From Symbiodinium natans (Eukaryota; Sar; Dinophyceae; Suessiales; Symbiodiniaceae), in contig CAJNDS010002120.1 of the NCBI GenBank assembly GCA_905221605.1, positions 282,501 to 346,500 of the forward strand: a stretch of DNA of 64,000 nucleotides, in the 5' to 3' direction. The translations under genes and the position numbers were made by a program. The notes below the pieces were generated by a model that ran no database searches, had not been told where the DNA came from, and saw nothing but the letters and a program-made list of their open reading frames with translations. The stretch's first letter is position 1, and the number at the start of each line of letters is the position of its first letter. Of the stretch, positions 40,509 through 52,370 are shown piece after piece.

Positions 40509-42750
40509 GAGAGATTGAGGCTCAGGGCTCGATTGCTTTCATGTGTTGTTGCTTCCTTGCCCTTGCCGGCGGTTGGTACGACATCCTGGGTTTCCTGAAT
40601 ACATGACCCGACACTTATCTCAAAACCGAGGCTCCTCGAAACTCATGGGACATCATCGGCCGTGATATCTTCGCATTATCCAACCGGAATCCTGAGATTC
40701 GCTTCACTTTGTTGGGCAGCGTTTACGTTGTCCCCCCCCCATTTCCTCGAGATTTTGATCGGGAAGGCTTTGCGGAATCTGAGCCAAGTAAGGCTTGGCC
40801 AATGTGAGTTTTTAGGTGTCGGGCCCCGGGAGAGAAAAAAACAGAAAACTGAAAACATGCGATTTCCCAAAGGAATCCCATGAATGTTTGTCTATAGACA
40901 CGAGATCTTGCACGTCAGAATTTCTTCACATGTCTGTGAGAAAATCGCAATGTCTCCATGCGCGTTTAGTTGGCATGTCAAATTTACATTATCCTTCCAA
41001 CAAGAACCCAATATGTTGACAATATCCTCCTGGTCTAGATTTAGAAGGAAATACAGACTTCCTTCTATTTTCGCTCAACTCCTTTAGTCAACTCGTTTAG
41101 TTGTCCAAATGGCCTTCCTATGAGCCAATCCAAAACTTCTTCGCATTTCTAAGAGGATGTCATTATATTCTCCGACATTAGACATCCTTTTTGCCGGCGT
41201 GGACCAGAGACCATGTGAGCCCGGACGCCCAACAGCAATGTCCCTTTCGAGGACCGTATGCGCGGCCTGCTGGGCTTCACATTTCAAGCTGCCAACACCC
41301 CCCCCCCCCACCCCCACAAACAAAAAAGAGAAAGAGAGAGAGACAGAGAGAGAGAGAGAGAGGGAGAAAATGCCAATACAAAAACGCGTCCAACAGCTAA
41401 GAAGCAGAAAGCCAGAGAAGTCAAGGCTACGTCAAGGAAACGTAATAGACAAAACACCTAGGATTCCACAAAGTAGTGGAGCTGCGGGCTCATTGCAATG
41501 CACCAAGGGCCCTGCACCACCAAACGCGAGCCGCCAGCTCATCCGTGGGAGAAGCGTCACCGCCTCGGGACCTGAGTTGACTTATGGAGCAAGATGACAG
41601 TTGGCATATGGAAAACAAGAGCCTCACAAAAAGTCATGAACTTTGTTCGCAGATCGTGATGTGAAATTGTCCACACCCAAGAGCAAACTCTCCTTTTGCA
41701 AGGAGTCTTCAAGGGGTAACCTTGGGAAGAAACCGACAGATCCGTTGTGCTTAAACCCATGAAATGTCCACCGCAAGGCAAATCTTTCTGCACCTTCAGC
41801 CACCAGGTCAGCGTGAATACACCAGGGCAGCGTAGGGGGCAGCATAGAGGGCAGCATAGAGGGCAGCCAGGGCATCGGCTTCTCAGCGGCAAAGGCTGGC
41901 TCCCTCTGAAAATGCCTCGGTTCCATGGTCCGGAAAACGTCGGCGTTTTGCATCCCCAATAAGGGCAATTGCCAACTGAGCCTCAAGCAGGGTCTTGTAC
42001 CAAGATTTTCGATCCGAGTCACACCTCTGGGGCACTCCCAGCGGATCTGCAGTGTAAGGAGCTTCATCCAGAATTGCACAAGACTGAACTGTCACTCAGA
42101 GCTTAGAGACCACCGCCAAGGCGCAAACTCCTTGCCAGAGTCCCAGAAGGGCGGCTCCTCGACACTCAGCTGCGCTGCGCTGGACCTATCCCGACTTGAA
42201 AGACTCCCTGTCACCACCCAAGGCCGGGACCCAAAAGTTGTCAGGAAAGGCATGCCCAACGGGGTCCGAGCTGAAGTACCAGGCCTTGCAAATCTTTCCC
42301 TCTCATGGGATAACCAGCTGCTCTCATGATTCGGGACAAAGCGACGTGCAACAGCAGATACTGAAGCCGTACGCTGCCTTATCAGACATGCCTGGCTCAG
42401 GGCCCCGCTGCGTAGGGCGATGGGGGCTCGCCGTGCTGCAGTGCCGTCAGCATCTCCTCCACTCGACACTTTGGGGCTTGGGTGCAACCGGCATCCTCAA
42501 AGCTTGCCTGACAAGCGACTTTAAGTATGCCCCACTTCGGGCAAGTGGCATAAAAAGGCGGCCCGAAGAACAGCTTGTGTCGCAGATGCCTGGATCGAAT
42601 TGTTGGGTTGACAAAATGCCAAGAAGTGATGCACACATCTTTGGCTCGACCGGCTACCTACCGAGACCCACACACTCCCAGCATGGCTGCACGGCCCGGT
42701 GCTTGTTTCTCCTGCGCGTGTCGAGGCTGCACAAGAGTAGATATGCAACG
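40509..42750. other. stretch with ambiguous open frames
   Basis: A C-run followed by a GA microsatellite lies at about 41297-41365. Two minus frames overlap at 41624-42095, both moderately protein-like, so neither is called. Three short copies of GGGCAGCATAGA occur at 41837-41866. Confidence 0.3.
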
Positions 42751-42886
42751 GCTGGATTCCACCATTGTCTCCTCAGCGTTAAGCAACAGTGCTACAGCTA
42801 GATTCCGCCAGTGTCTCCTCAGCGTTAAGCAACAGTGCTACAGCTAGATTCCGCCAGTGTCTCCTCAGCGTTAAGCAATCGTGCTG
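42751..42886. repeat. 46-bp tandem repeat, about three copies
   Basis: Copies begin at 42751, 42797 and 42843. The unit contains GCTAGATTCCGCCAGTGTCT and CCTCAGCGTTAAGCAACAGT. The last two copies are nearly identical. Confidence 0.92.
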
Positions 42887-43456
42887 GTATGTGCTGGTCG
42901 TAGTCGTAGAGTGATCGTATGAGTATCAATACCTGTATCAGTATTCATAGTCTTGGTATCAGACGTTGACTTAGTCTGAGCATCAGTAAGAGTATCAGTA
43001 TGGCAGTATTGCAGCAGTGCAGTGGAGTCCAGAACGCAACACAACACAGCACACACGGAACCCATCGAGCCTTCAAAAAACAGATTTGTCAGCTTCAGGA
43101 CTCGATTGGACCGCTTCCCCAACGAAAGTTCGTCCTCGCCGACTTTCAGGGCAAACATCGCGGCCTCTGCAAACGGCTTCAACCTATTAAACCCATATAT
43201 AACTCCTGTCCATCTATCTATCCATCTATCTACATATATATATATATATATCTATACCTTGCAGTCCCCATATGAAATGGAACAAAACAATGAACACTTC
43301 AGTATACTCCTTGGGGTCGGCTCTTTGGAGACTTCCGGGTTCGAGCTGACAGGAACTTGGAATTGCAAGTGATTCTCGAGGTTGTGCGAGATGAAAACTG
43401 GAGCAGTCGAAAACCGCAGAATGCTTTCCAGCAGGGACTCGTAGACCCTTTGGACC

Positions 43457-43562
43457 CGTCGAACCTCTTGGATTCTCTTGGGTTTTCTTGGTTTTCTTGG
43501 GTTCTCTTGAGTTCTCTTGGGGTCTCTTGGGTTCTCTTGGGTTCTCTTGGGTTCTCTCGGCT
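43457..43562. repeat. 10-bp degenerate tandem repeat (GGGTTCTCTT)n
   Basis: About nine copies with minor variation (GGTTTTCTT, GAGTTCTCTT). Confidence 0.85.
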
Positions 43563-44157
43563 TTGGGACCTGTGGCTGATTCTCTGGGGTTTGATGGCTT
43601 TTGGGTTTCAAACTCATTACAAATACTTACAGAAGTAAGTGCAAAAATAAGTAAACACATGCATAAACACATAAATCATTACATGTCATTGAATTTTGAA
43701 CTGCTTCGTCCTGGTCTTTTAAGGGACTTTTACCAAATCGCATAAAACTGAGCGAGTGTGCGACCTTAGACATGATTCCGGGCTAAGGGTTGTGCGAGGA
43801 TATGGTTTTGCGTTCTGGGCTTTCGGCCATCTTGAGGCAGCGATGCAGTGAATTGATTCCATGAAGGCGCCTTGCTTCCCACTCCTAAGCTACGCAATAT
43901 GAAACTTTATATCACTTCTTCACTCCATCCAACTGCCACTCCAAGGAGTCCAATCAAGGAAAGGGCTCATGGTTCAAATCAACCACGTCCCAGCACTGGC
44001 CAAACGCCCGAGTTTGACAGCGATGACAGACGAAACATGTCGGGTCATACCGACTGTTTTTTGGTTCAAGGACGGGCGCCTCCAAGCGATGGCGAACGAG
44101 TTCAGCTGGCCTGGCAAAGCCACGCTGTACAGATCTTCGCAGTGTATAGGGTACTAG

Positions 44158-44254
44158 AGGATGGGATTAGGAGGACCCTTGGGGATATAGACCCTCTGAA
44201 TAAGATCCCTGTTTGAGAGAGGGTTCAGAAGGGTCCCCTCCCTAATACTACCTA
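44158..44254. repeat. short hairpin element, family B-like
   Basis: Arms AGGATGGGATTAGGAGGACC and GGGTCCCCTCCCTAATACTA pair imperfectly around a central region of about 45 bp. No coding capacity. Confidence 0.5.
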
Positions 44255-44317
44255 AGAGGTACACGCCATGGAACCCTGTAGAGGCCTTGATGGGCCTTGG
44301 GCATCGAACCCCTGGAC

Positions 44318-44662
44318 TCAAACACCCGACAGCAGAATGGCGGAATTTCGACATGGCCTGGTGACAAGGTGAAAGTCATCCTCCAGGAAGAGCAGGTACT
44401 CCTGCTCTGACATGGCTCTAGAACAAGATTGAACCTGGGTCTGCAAGGCTAAGGGAGAAACGTCCGGCCATTTCGTAAGACAGGCAGACTCAAACCATTC
44501 GCATCTTTGCAAAACACTTTTGCAACACCGGCTGGGTATGATCGTTTGCGGCTTGTTTCTCGCTGAGTCACACCGGGAGCCGAGAATCCGAACATGCCTG
44601 GTCACATGCCACGGCGCAGGCTGCCATCGCAGCGCCTCTTTCAGAGCACGCCGAGCGTGCAA
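44318..44662 (-). CDS. exon candidate with an EDD motif (possible glycosyltransferase)
   Basis: The minus frame encodes ALKEALRWQPAPWHVTRHVR and, near its end, EYLLFLEDDFHLVT. A hydrophobic strand followed by EDD or DxD is the nucleotide-sugar/metal motif of several glycosyltransferase families. The start is not an ATG, so this would be an internal exon with its ends unknown. The upstream stretch at 44663-44786 in another frame (GGFFLADHDAIGAVLDN) may be a neighbouring exon. The assignment rests on one short motif. Confidence 0.3.
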   Translation of the reverse strand: MHARRALKEALRWQPAPWHVTRHVRILGSRCDSARNKPQTIIPSRCCKSVLQRCEWFESACLTKWPDVSPLALQTQVQSCSRAMSEQEYLLFLEDDFHLVTRPCRNSAILLSGV

Positions 44663-44799
44663 CAGCTTTGCTTGGCTTATTGTCTAGGACTGCGCCGATT
44701 GCATCATGATCGGCAAGAAAAAACCCACCTGGATCTCCGAACTTTTGCCGCTTCCTGCGACTGGCCGAAAACTGAAGGCAAAACATTTATCTTGACAGA

Positions 44800-46031
44800 T
44801 GGGAAGCATGTTGCAGCATTTGACGCCCTTCATCGCCCTTCCCAAAGCGCAGCACATGCCTACTAGCCCTTTTGAAGAATGATGTCAATGTGCTCCCAAG
44901 TCCTGATGAAGGTCTCTGGCCAGGATGTCTCCGGCAGAAGCTCCAGGTCGAAAAGCTCCGCAAGCTGCGACACAGGGAATTCGGCGGCTTGAAACTTACG
45001 GCATTCCCTCAGTCACGCCAGTTGAAGGCGAGTTGTGCCTTGCGCCGCCAGCAAAGAACCTAAAAAGATCAGCCGCTGGGGAAGAAACAAATTCTCAGGA
45101 CCTCCTTACAAGGGATACTTCTGTCGCATCACCACGAAACATCACCTCCAACACTTCCTTATTCTCCGAATCTGCAGAATTTTTGACCAAAATTCTATGC
45201 AAATTTAGCCTGCTCATGCGATGCAGAGCAATGGACACGAAGTGAAATCAGCACGTCGGTCACATCAGAGTCACATCGGTTCCTTGGAGCCCGCGCTGTC
45301 TCCTCCAGGCCCGGAGGGCTCAAAAAGGCGATGAAGCGGCGCCGAGCCAGCTCGAGCCTCAAGAGATTCTCGAGAGGCTCGAGAGGGGAGAGGGGCCTTA
45401 AGAGAGCATGTCGTTCGACCAGAAGAAGTCCGCGGCGTTCACTGGGCTCTTAAGCATAGAAACCTAAAGCCTGAACTTGCAACTCTGGCGCCACAATGCC
45501 TCGCCAGGCACCTGCCCTCCGCTGATTTGATGGCACCGCTCTACTGTAGCGTACAGTCGCAAGGGTAGAGAGCGCATGAGCTTTGAGGACGTTGCAAACC
45601 ACCCTCATGGTACGACCTGGCAAGAAGCACGTGAGCGAGGTCACATCAGAGACCAAGAGGAAACGGGACTCAAGAACAAGAGCACGATTTGCTAGCTCAT
45701 CTCAGCGTCACCGGCTGGGCACCTCACTGCAGAGTGGACTGCAGGGTGCCTGCGCCCTCGCCATGCATCACACACAGGCAAAGGCCGACCGACCTCGATG
45801 TGACAGTTCGAGCAGAAAAGGTTTCACACAGGTCATCTTGCCAGGGTGGCGGTGGATGCTCTTGCCGCCTGCCAGGCTCCTGGCACAAGACAGACAGGTC
45901 TGGGGCAGTTGGGGTTATGCTCGTGGCGTCCGCTGCGCCTTCATCCAGATTCGATGCTCCGCTACCTGCCGGGCTCAAGTGTGAGTCGACAGCTTTGCGT
46001 GCATGCTCACCACAATGGGCTTCTCTGAAAT
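44800..46031. other. stretch without a confirmed gene
   Basis: A minus frame at 45724-46056 is open and mildly protein-like; no family or splice structure. A GAGGCTCGAGA-rich short repeat lies at about 45345-45392. Confidence 0.3.
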
Positions 46032-46128
46032 CTTGGGATGTTCCCCCCCTATACAAACAGTCCTAAATAGGGATTACAATAGTACTATAATCCCCTATTA
46101 TAGTATAAGGGGGGGGAACCTCCCAACT
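46032..46128. repeat. short hairpin element, family A copy 3
   Basis: The left arm begins CTTGGGATGTTCCCCCC and the right arm ends GGGGGGGAACCTCCCAA. Interior ACAGTCCTAAATAGGGATTA is shared with the other family-A copies. Confidence 0.7.
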
Positions 46129-46225
46129 TAAGTCTGAGATCCTTCCTCGCGGTCATGCCACGGCTCCACACCAGTGTCGGCCTCAGAGAGGGCCCACAGA
46201 GCCATTTTTTTTTTTAAGAATCTCG

Positions 46226-46335
46226 ATATGGGGGTTTACGATGTTAGGGGGTACCTTATTGAGGTCCTGTAGGGGAAAATCCTACTAGTGGGGGTCTATT
46301 TTGGGGGTCCCCTCCTTTTTCGTAAACCCCCATAT
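46226..46335. repeat. short hairpin element, family B, with perfect 16-bp ends
   Basis: Terminal inverted repeats ATATGGGGGTTTACGA and TCGTAAACCCCCATAT are exact complements. 110 bp in total, non-coding. No clear target duplication at the borders. Confidence 0.75.
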
Positions 46336-46563
46336 TGCCTCATCCAGCTTTCATGGGCAAAACCCCAGGACAATGTATGCGAGTCTGTGTCAAGACACCT
46401 GAAGACAACTCTCCAATCCACAAGACAACAAGAAGTCCAACAAGAAGCCAGCCAGCGTCTGCCATGCCATCCGTTTCCTGGGCAGGGTCAATGAGTCGCT
46501 CTGTCCGGGGTACTGACACACAATGAGCTTACCAGCTGTTGTTGGCTCCATGCACGATGTATG

Positions 46564-46663
46564 NNNNNNNNNNNNNNNNNNNNNNNNNNNNNNNNNNNNN
46601 NNNNNNNNNNNNNNNNNNNNNNNNNNNNNNNNNNNNNNNNNNNNNNNNNNNNNNNNNNNNNNN
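46564..46663. other. assembly gap (100 N)
   Basis: Exactly 100 N, the usual placeholder for a gap of unknown size. It lies against a long GT repeat, which probably caused the break. Confidence 0.98.
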
Positions 46664-46695
<32 letters not shown>

Positions 46696-46795
46696 CGTGT
46701 GCGTGTGCGTGTGCGCGGTGCGGGTGCGTGTGCTTGCGCGTGCGTGTGCGTGTGCGTGTGCGTGTGCGTGTGAGTTGTGTGTGTGTGTGGGTGGG
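46664..46795. repeat. (TG)n/(TGCG)n microsatellite beside the gap
   Basis: A TG dinucleotide run, then TGCG-rich and again TG. It is truncated on the left by the gap. Confidence 0.95.
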
Positions 46796-46799
46796 GCTT

Positions 46800-48288
46800 G
46801 CACGTTTGCAAGCCCCCCCCCCTGGTTCGGCATCAACTCATCAAGGGTCACAGGGGATCGGGCGCGTCAGGGGCATGATCCTCACGACCGTCATTGCTCT
46901 TGGACTCTCGGGCCGCACCATCCCGATGATGACCACGTAACCAAGGACCCTGTTTGGGAGGGAAGCCTTTTCTCGTGCAACATCTGGCCCACCGTTGCCC
47001 CACTTGCTGCACCCGACCCTTTCAGGAATAAGGGATTTCGGCTGCTCACTGTTTCTGGATAGGGCCCCCTCTTTTCAGGCTGTACTCTTCCACCAAGTCT
47101 TTACTACCCTTGGGATGTGCTTGCCTTCTGTTTGTTCCCACCAAATGCCCCTTTCACTGGCCTCTCTACCTGCATGTGCCTCGTCTTGCACCCGCGTGCA
47201 CCCTCAGACTGTGCGTAGCATCTGCATACACTTGACCACGTCTCGCTGCCCAAAGCTTCCTTCATGCCGTGTCACATCCCACGAAGTCTGTCCTGCCCTC
47301 CCTCTGTCTCATTGGTCGTGTGTCGCGCGCGAAATGTCACGAATCTTGTCGCACCTCGTCGTTCAATTGCATCATGTGAAACGGCTCGTGGTTCGCGTAT
47401 GTTTTGAAAATTGTGTTTCGTATTGCTTCGCTACTGTAACCCCCTCCCCCTAATATTCACCTATTCCCTACCCCCAATATTCTTCCCATACACTCGAATA
47501 TAACTATAGTGGGAGAATTCGAAATTAGGTGCAAGGGGGGTTAATAGTCAGGGGAAGGGATTGTTCCCGCCACTCTGCACTCTGCTCAAACAACTCACTG
47601 GCCTGTCATTCATTTCAAGATAAGTTGCCGCGAGAGCCGGCCGGTCAAACGCCGAAGCCAGCGCAAATCCAGGACCTGAGGAATTTCACGCAGAGAGGCA
47701 AATGTAAGTGCAACTATAGTTTTCGGCCATAGCGATTCGACCCTCGACACCTGAACGGAGTGAGTATACAGTAGTATACAGTAGTTCAACACTGATCCAA
47801 CTGGGCTGCGGTGTTCATCCCTGGTCCCATGGGAGCCACGCGCCGGGCCACCAGCCTTCGCCTCGACCGTAGACGGAGCAGTCCTCATGGAGATGCGGAG
47901 CATTGTGCCTATATGGAGAGACCAGCTACAATTTTTAAACCAATCGGTTTGCAGGAAAGCACCGCGCATTCGAATCCTCTGTCTATCATCGACCCAAGCG
48001 CATTTAACTTCGATCGGTGCCCACTTTCGCATCCCGTCCAGCACGCCAGCAACTCCCAGTGCCCCCATCGCCGGGGCCACCATCGAGCTCTCGAGTGTGA
48101 GCAAGGTGTGCAAGGCCTTTCGACAGAGACCCTACTTGCCGGCCTGAAAACGAAACCCGTCTAGAAGCAATCCAAAAGTGCAAAACACAACGCATCGAAA
48201 GAAGACTTGAATCCGATGCGGGCACCGTGTCAAGCAGCGAGTCTGGAGCGTCGTGGGCTTCCCACCTGTGCTCAACATGAAATATCCC
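46800..48288. other. stretch without a confirmed gene
   Basis: AATATTC-rich sequence lies at about 47450-47500. Frames on both strands at 47610-48164 show no recognised family. Confidence 0.3.
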
Positions 48289-48490
48289 CGACACACACAC
48301 ACACACACACCTCCCACCTGTGATGAACACAGAAGAAATCCCCGACACACACCTCACCCACGCACGCACGGAGGAACACACGCACTCTCGCGCGCGCGCA
48401 CACACACACACACGCTTACTTACTTGCATACTTGCTTAACTGCTTACTTATTTACTTGCTTGCTTACTTACTTACTTGCTTTGACACACA
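48289..48490. repeat. (CA)n tracts and (CTTA/CTTG)n microsatellite
   Basis: Two CA runs, a CG/CA run, then about 17 CTTA/CTTG tetramers. Confidence 0.92.
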
Positions 48491-48818
48491 CTTGGATTCC
48501 AATGCAACGACAAAGAGCTACGGATCATGGAAATGACCGGCGCCCTATTGCGCACAAAAACCCACCCCACCCACTTAGAGCCGAGAAGCAAGCTTAAAGC
48601 GAAGGCAACACAGTATGGTACCAGCACAGCTTCTACTGTCATGCTGTCACGAGTCACAAGGTAATTTTTGCAGGTACACACCAGTCTTCCACCATAGTGG
48701 AGGGATTCGTTGGCACAGGTACCATCATGGGCCTGTGCCTCTGAAATGTAACTATGATGTTTTTGATGCTTCTGAAGCCCATGGGAGTGGCGGCATTCGT
48801 ACATATGCTAGGATGTTC

Positions 48819-49253
48819 CCCACACACACACACACACACACAAACACCCGCCCGCCCGCGCGCACGTGCGAACGCGCACACGGACGCGCAATCTCGCACG
48901 CACACGCAAATGCCAAGGTGCAGACGCAGCACAATGCCCACACACAAGCATGCGCACACACGTGCAAACGTGCACACGTGCACACACGCACGCACGTGCG
49001 CCATGCGCATCCGTACACACCCGCACACATGCACTTACCCGCGCATGTGCCCGCTCACACCTGGATTTCTTGCGCACTCCTGTGCACACTCATGCGCAAC
49101 CGCGCACAACACGTATACCCACACGCACCCGTGTGGATGCACCTGAGCATACCCGCTCACACACACGTGCACACGCGAACACCCACACCCACACCCACAA
49201 CATCCACGTGCCCACACACCGATGCACATTGCACACACACACACACACACATC
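48819..49253. repeat. CA-rich low-complexity block
   Basis: About 430 bp of CACACA, CGCACA and CACGTG-type sequence. It opens every frame on both strands with His/Thr or Cys/Val products; no gene. Confidence 0.9.
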
Positions 49254-50679
49254 AGTCTTTCTTGCTTTGCTCCGAGGCCAAGACAGCAGAAGTACCACCT
49301 GAGAGAGGCATGGGTTGCTTGAAAATCCGAGGATGCAAGAGGACTGTCTCGATGATGACAGGCTGTCTTAACAATGTACCCAAATGCTCTTTCTCAGTCT
49401 CCGGGCGGTAAGAGCAGTGAAGACTCCGGGGACACAGCTGGCAATGAGGTCCGAGTCCTGACGTACGGAAGGTTGGGAACCGAATTGGTGCATCGATATA
49501 ACTACTTGAAACTGACTGCATCAGAAGATGCAGAATGACCACTGAGGATTGTGTACTGTCCGTTGGCCTCTGTCTGCTCCTCCTGCAATCCCTGCAACGC
49601 ACACGAGCTCACGCAAACGAACATGTACAAACGAACGCGCGCGCACACACACACACAACCACAAACACAAACACAAACACCAACACAAATTCAAACGAAA
49701 AATGTGTCAAGAGTCGATGGATGCCCTGCCTGATGGATCGTGAAGGCGGCGGCATACAAGTGCGGCCTCGTTGTTCTCTTCTCCAAACCATGCAGGAACC
49801 GGCCATGTCCACTTCACTCGCATTTTTCGCTAAATTGGCTCGGAGATCACGAGCCGACCCTAAACCTCTTCGGAATAGCTCTGGAAGCCGGTGTGGGCTG
49901 CCGACGGAATCTTGCGGGCAAAATCCCAGCAGCGGCCCGCAGACGCTAAACCTTGGGCAGGTGCGCAATCCACAGCTGGGACACGAAAGCCGGCAATCCA
50001 GGCGAGGGGATGTGCAGGTGAGAACGAACCCAGGCTTCCCTGGCTCCAGGAGCGAAATGTCGCTTCAGTCAGTATTTGGTAGCCTTGCCGGGGGACCACG
50101 TGAGACATTAGCACCAGGCACGTGCCAAAAGGCGAGAGATTGAAGTGGGCCAGGGCCACGTCTAGGGGCGAAATGAACACCGTTGAAGAATAGAAAATCG
50201 CCGCACTGTACCATATGATGCATTCTTCTATAACTCTATGAAAGTATATGAACCATAAGCATTGTAAGGTTCATTTTCGTCGACAATTCCAGCTGGAGAC
50301 CAATCCTGGATCCAATGAGTCTTCGAGGTGCGTCTGCCAACCCCCGACATGCAGGCGAAAGGTGGAAGGCGGACATTGCAGGACCAGAGCTCTAGCTCTA
50401 AGGCAGCTTTAAGACACGTCAGCACCATTCACTCACTGATTCATTCAAGTCATTCATTCGCTCTTTTGGTCACATTCACTCCTGACCGCTTGCGTGAGTC
50501 TTGCCTTGCAGATGCGTGCTGAGGCTCGCAACCCTATCAAGAAGGATGCCTCACTCTTGAGCTGGGCTCTCACAACACGCGGGCAGACGAGTCTAGGGCC
50601 TAACACCCCCGATGGGCCTAGCCAGGCTTGCCTCCCAGCGAACTGCCAAAAGCACGCGAAACATAGAGATTCACAACCA
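49254..50679. other. stretch without a confirmed gene
   Basis: An ACAAAC/CACA-rich tract lies at 49640-49690. A minus frame at 49860-50180 is mildly protein-like at its start; no family is recognised. Confidence 0.3.
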
Positions 50680-50711
50680 CCCTAAACCCTAAACCCTAAA
50701 CCCTAAACCCT
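50680..50711 (+). repeat. short telomeric array (CCCTAAA)n
   Basis: Four units. Confidence 0.92.
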
Positions 50712-51676
50712 GCCTCACTCAACAAAGGGCATGATAGGTGTTGTGTGCGGGCCTCGCCGCCCGAAGGTTGTAATGTTCATACTGCCGGGGGTTCCCTTGT
50801 CTAGTCTCGGGAGTCCCATCTTAATCCGAGGGCGATTCATCTCAGGTGTTTTTTTCCTAGCCCGGGGCAGTGTCGGGCTGTTCTGCTCGGCTTTCGGTGC
50901 AGGGGGATTGCTGGGTAATGGCGAACAATGGTGGGCAACAGTGGGCCTGGGTGGGGTGTGGTGGTGTGAATGGTGGGAGTCGCGGGGCAATGGTGGCAAC
51001 GGAAGGTGGGTCACGATGGTCTGGAGGAAATGGTAGGTACTGAGTGTTGTTGGGAATGGTGGGTAGGAAGGGGGAATGGCGGTTGCATGGTGACCAACAT
51101 CCCTTCTCCACAGATCCCGACGACACCCCCAAAACTGCCAAACCCTCGCATGAAGTATGCCTCATGGTGAGTTGACTGCTCTCTTCTGAGTGCCCGCGCT
51201 GAGCCATGCACTGGCCCCGAGCTGGCTCGGCACCTGACATCTTCACGTTTCCCAAATGGTCTCCAAAAGGTTCGAGTTCGAGAAGGTCCACAAACGGGGC
51301 TAACCACGTGCCAGCCTTGCGCTAGCAATTTGCTATGCCCAACATCGCAAATCAGGACGGCATGACACTCCCATTCCAGTGACCCAGAGGGCCACAGCGA
51401 CACCTTGCATGCAAAAAAGGTGCTCCTCGAGATGTTGGACAGAAGCTCTGGCAACTTGCATCAACAGCCAAGCACGAGAACAAGTCAGAGCATTGCGTCT
51501 ACTGCTGTTTGCAACATGACAGCTTTGAGCTCGCGGCACTGGCTCCCATTGGCCAAGAGGCTGGGTAACCATTCGTCAGTACAACATGATGCGGTCATCG
51601 CGATCATCGCGATCCGTCTGCGGATCTTGCCGCTTGGAGTCGCAAGCTGACTCTGGAGCAAGTTGTGTGTTGTGCA
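50712..51676. other. stretch without a confirmed gene
   Basis: A GTGGTGGG/GGGCAATGG-rich segment (about 50920-51080) is open on both strands through composition alone. Confidence 0.3.
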
Positions 51677-52063
51677 TCATGCCAGCAAGATGCTTCCATT
51701 CAACTTCAGTGGCCGACAGAAAGGAGGGGTGGTTTGTAGATCGTATGTGCTGTGTCCTTTGTTTCTTCCTACAAACAGCACCCCTAAATGCGGCGCCAGA
51801 TATGCTAGTTTGCGAGCAAACTTGAAATCAAGCTGTGTCAGCAGGGAGCGCAGTGCGTCAACGAACTCGTCCAGGAGCGTGGACGGGTGATTCTTTTCAG
51901 CATATTCAGCATGACTCGCTCCGTGCTTGCCACATAGCCACTGGAACGCAAACCTGTCCCGATTCTCGACATCATGCCCCCAAACCGGAAGACCTGACAC
52001 GGATCTACTCTCAGAGGTGGCGATGCGCGAAGCTGGCTGTTCATCCTTTCTAGCTGAGCACAA
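51677..52063 (-). CDS. weak exon candidate, helical protein
   Basis: A minus frame with a protein-like stretch (RDRFAFQWLCGKHGASHAEY, then LLDEFVDALRSLLTQLDFKF), ending at TGA/TAA at the left. A second minus frame overlaps (51838-52158), so the reading frame is not settled. No family is recognised. It lies just downstream of the proline-rich gene on the same strand. Confidence 0.3.
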   Translation of the reverse strand: MCSARKDEQPASRIATSESRSVSGLPVWGHDVENRDRFAFQWLCGKHGASHAEYAEKNHPSTLLDEFVDALRSLLTQLDFKFARKLAYLAPHLGVLFVGRNKGHSTYDLQTTPPFCRPLKLNGSILLA

Positions 52064-52370
52064 ACCCTGCTTCTACATAGGGAACGCCTTGAATCCACAT
52101 TGCAGAGCTTCTTCGAGTTACAATGAGAATGCTGCTGCTGCTGCAGGTAGGAAGCCATGCAGCATGGCTGAAGAACAGGACCTAACCGCTAACAGGGTCT
52201 GTGCCTGGCCTTGGGATCCAGAACAAGTATCACACCCCGCGCACTGGATGCAACTAAACGGAAATCTTCAAAATCCCACGTGCCTGCCAGGGGCTGCGAG
52301 CCAACAGAAGCAAGTCAGTACACAACATATCACAACATCAGACTAAACTCCGACTCAGCCACGCTGGCCC

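Noticed and set aside
41624-42095. Minus-strand gene in this interval
   Set aside because: Two overlapping frames look equally protein-like and neither has a family match or splice support.
46523-47062. ORFs spanning the N gap
   Set aside because: They run through 100 undefined bases and a GT repeat, so reading continuity is meaningless.
48819-49253. His/Thr-rich or Cys/Val-rich ORFs in CA repeats
   Set aside because: These are products of dinucleotide repeats and are open in all frames.
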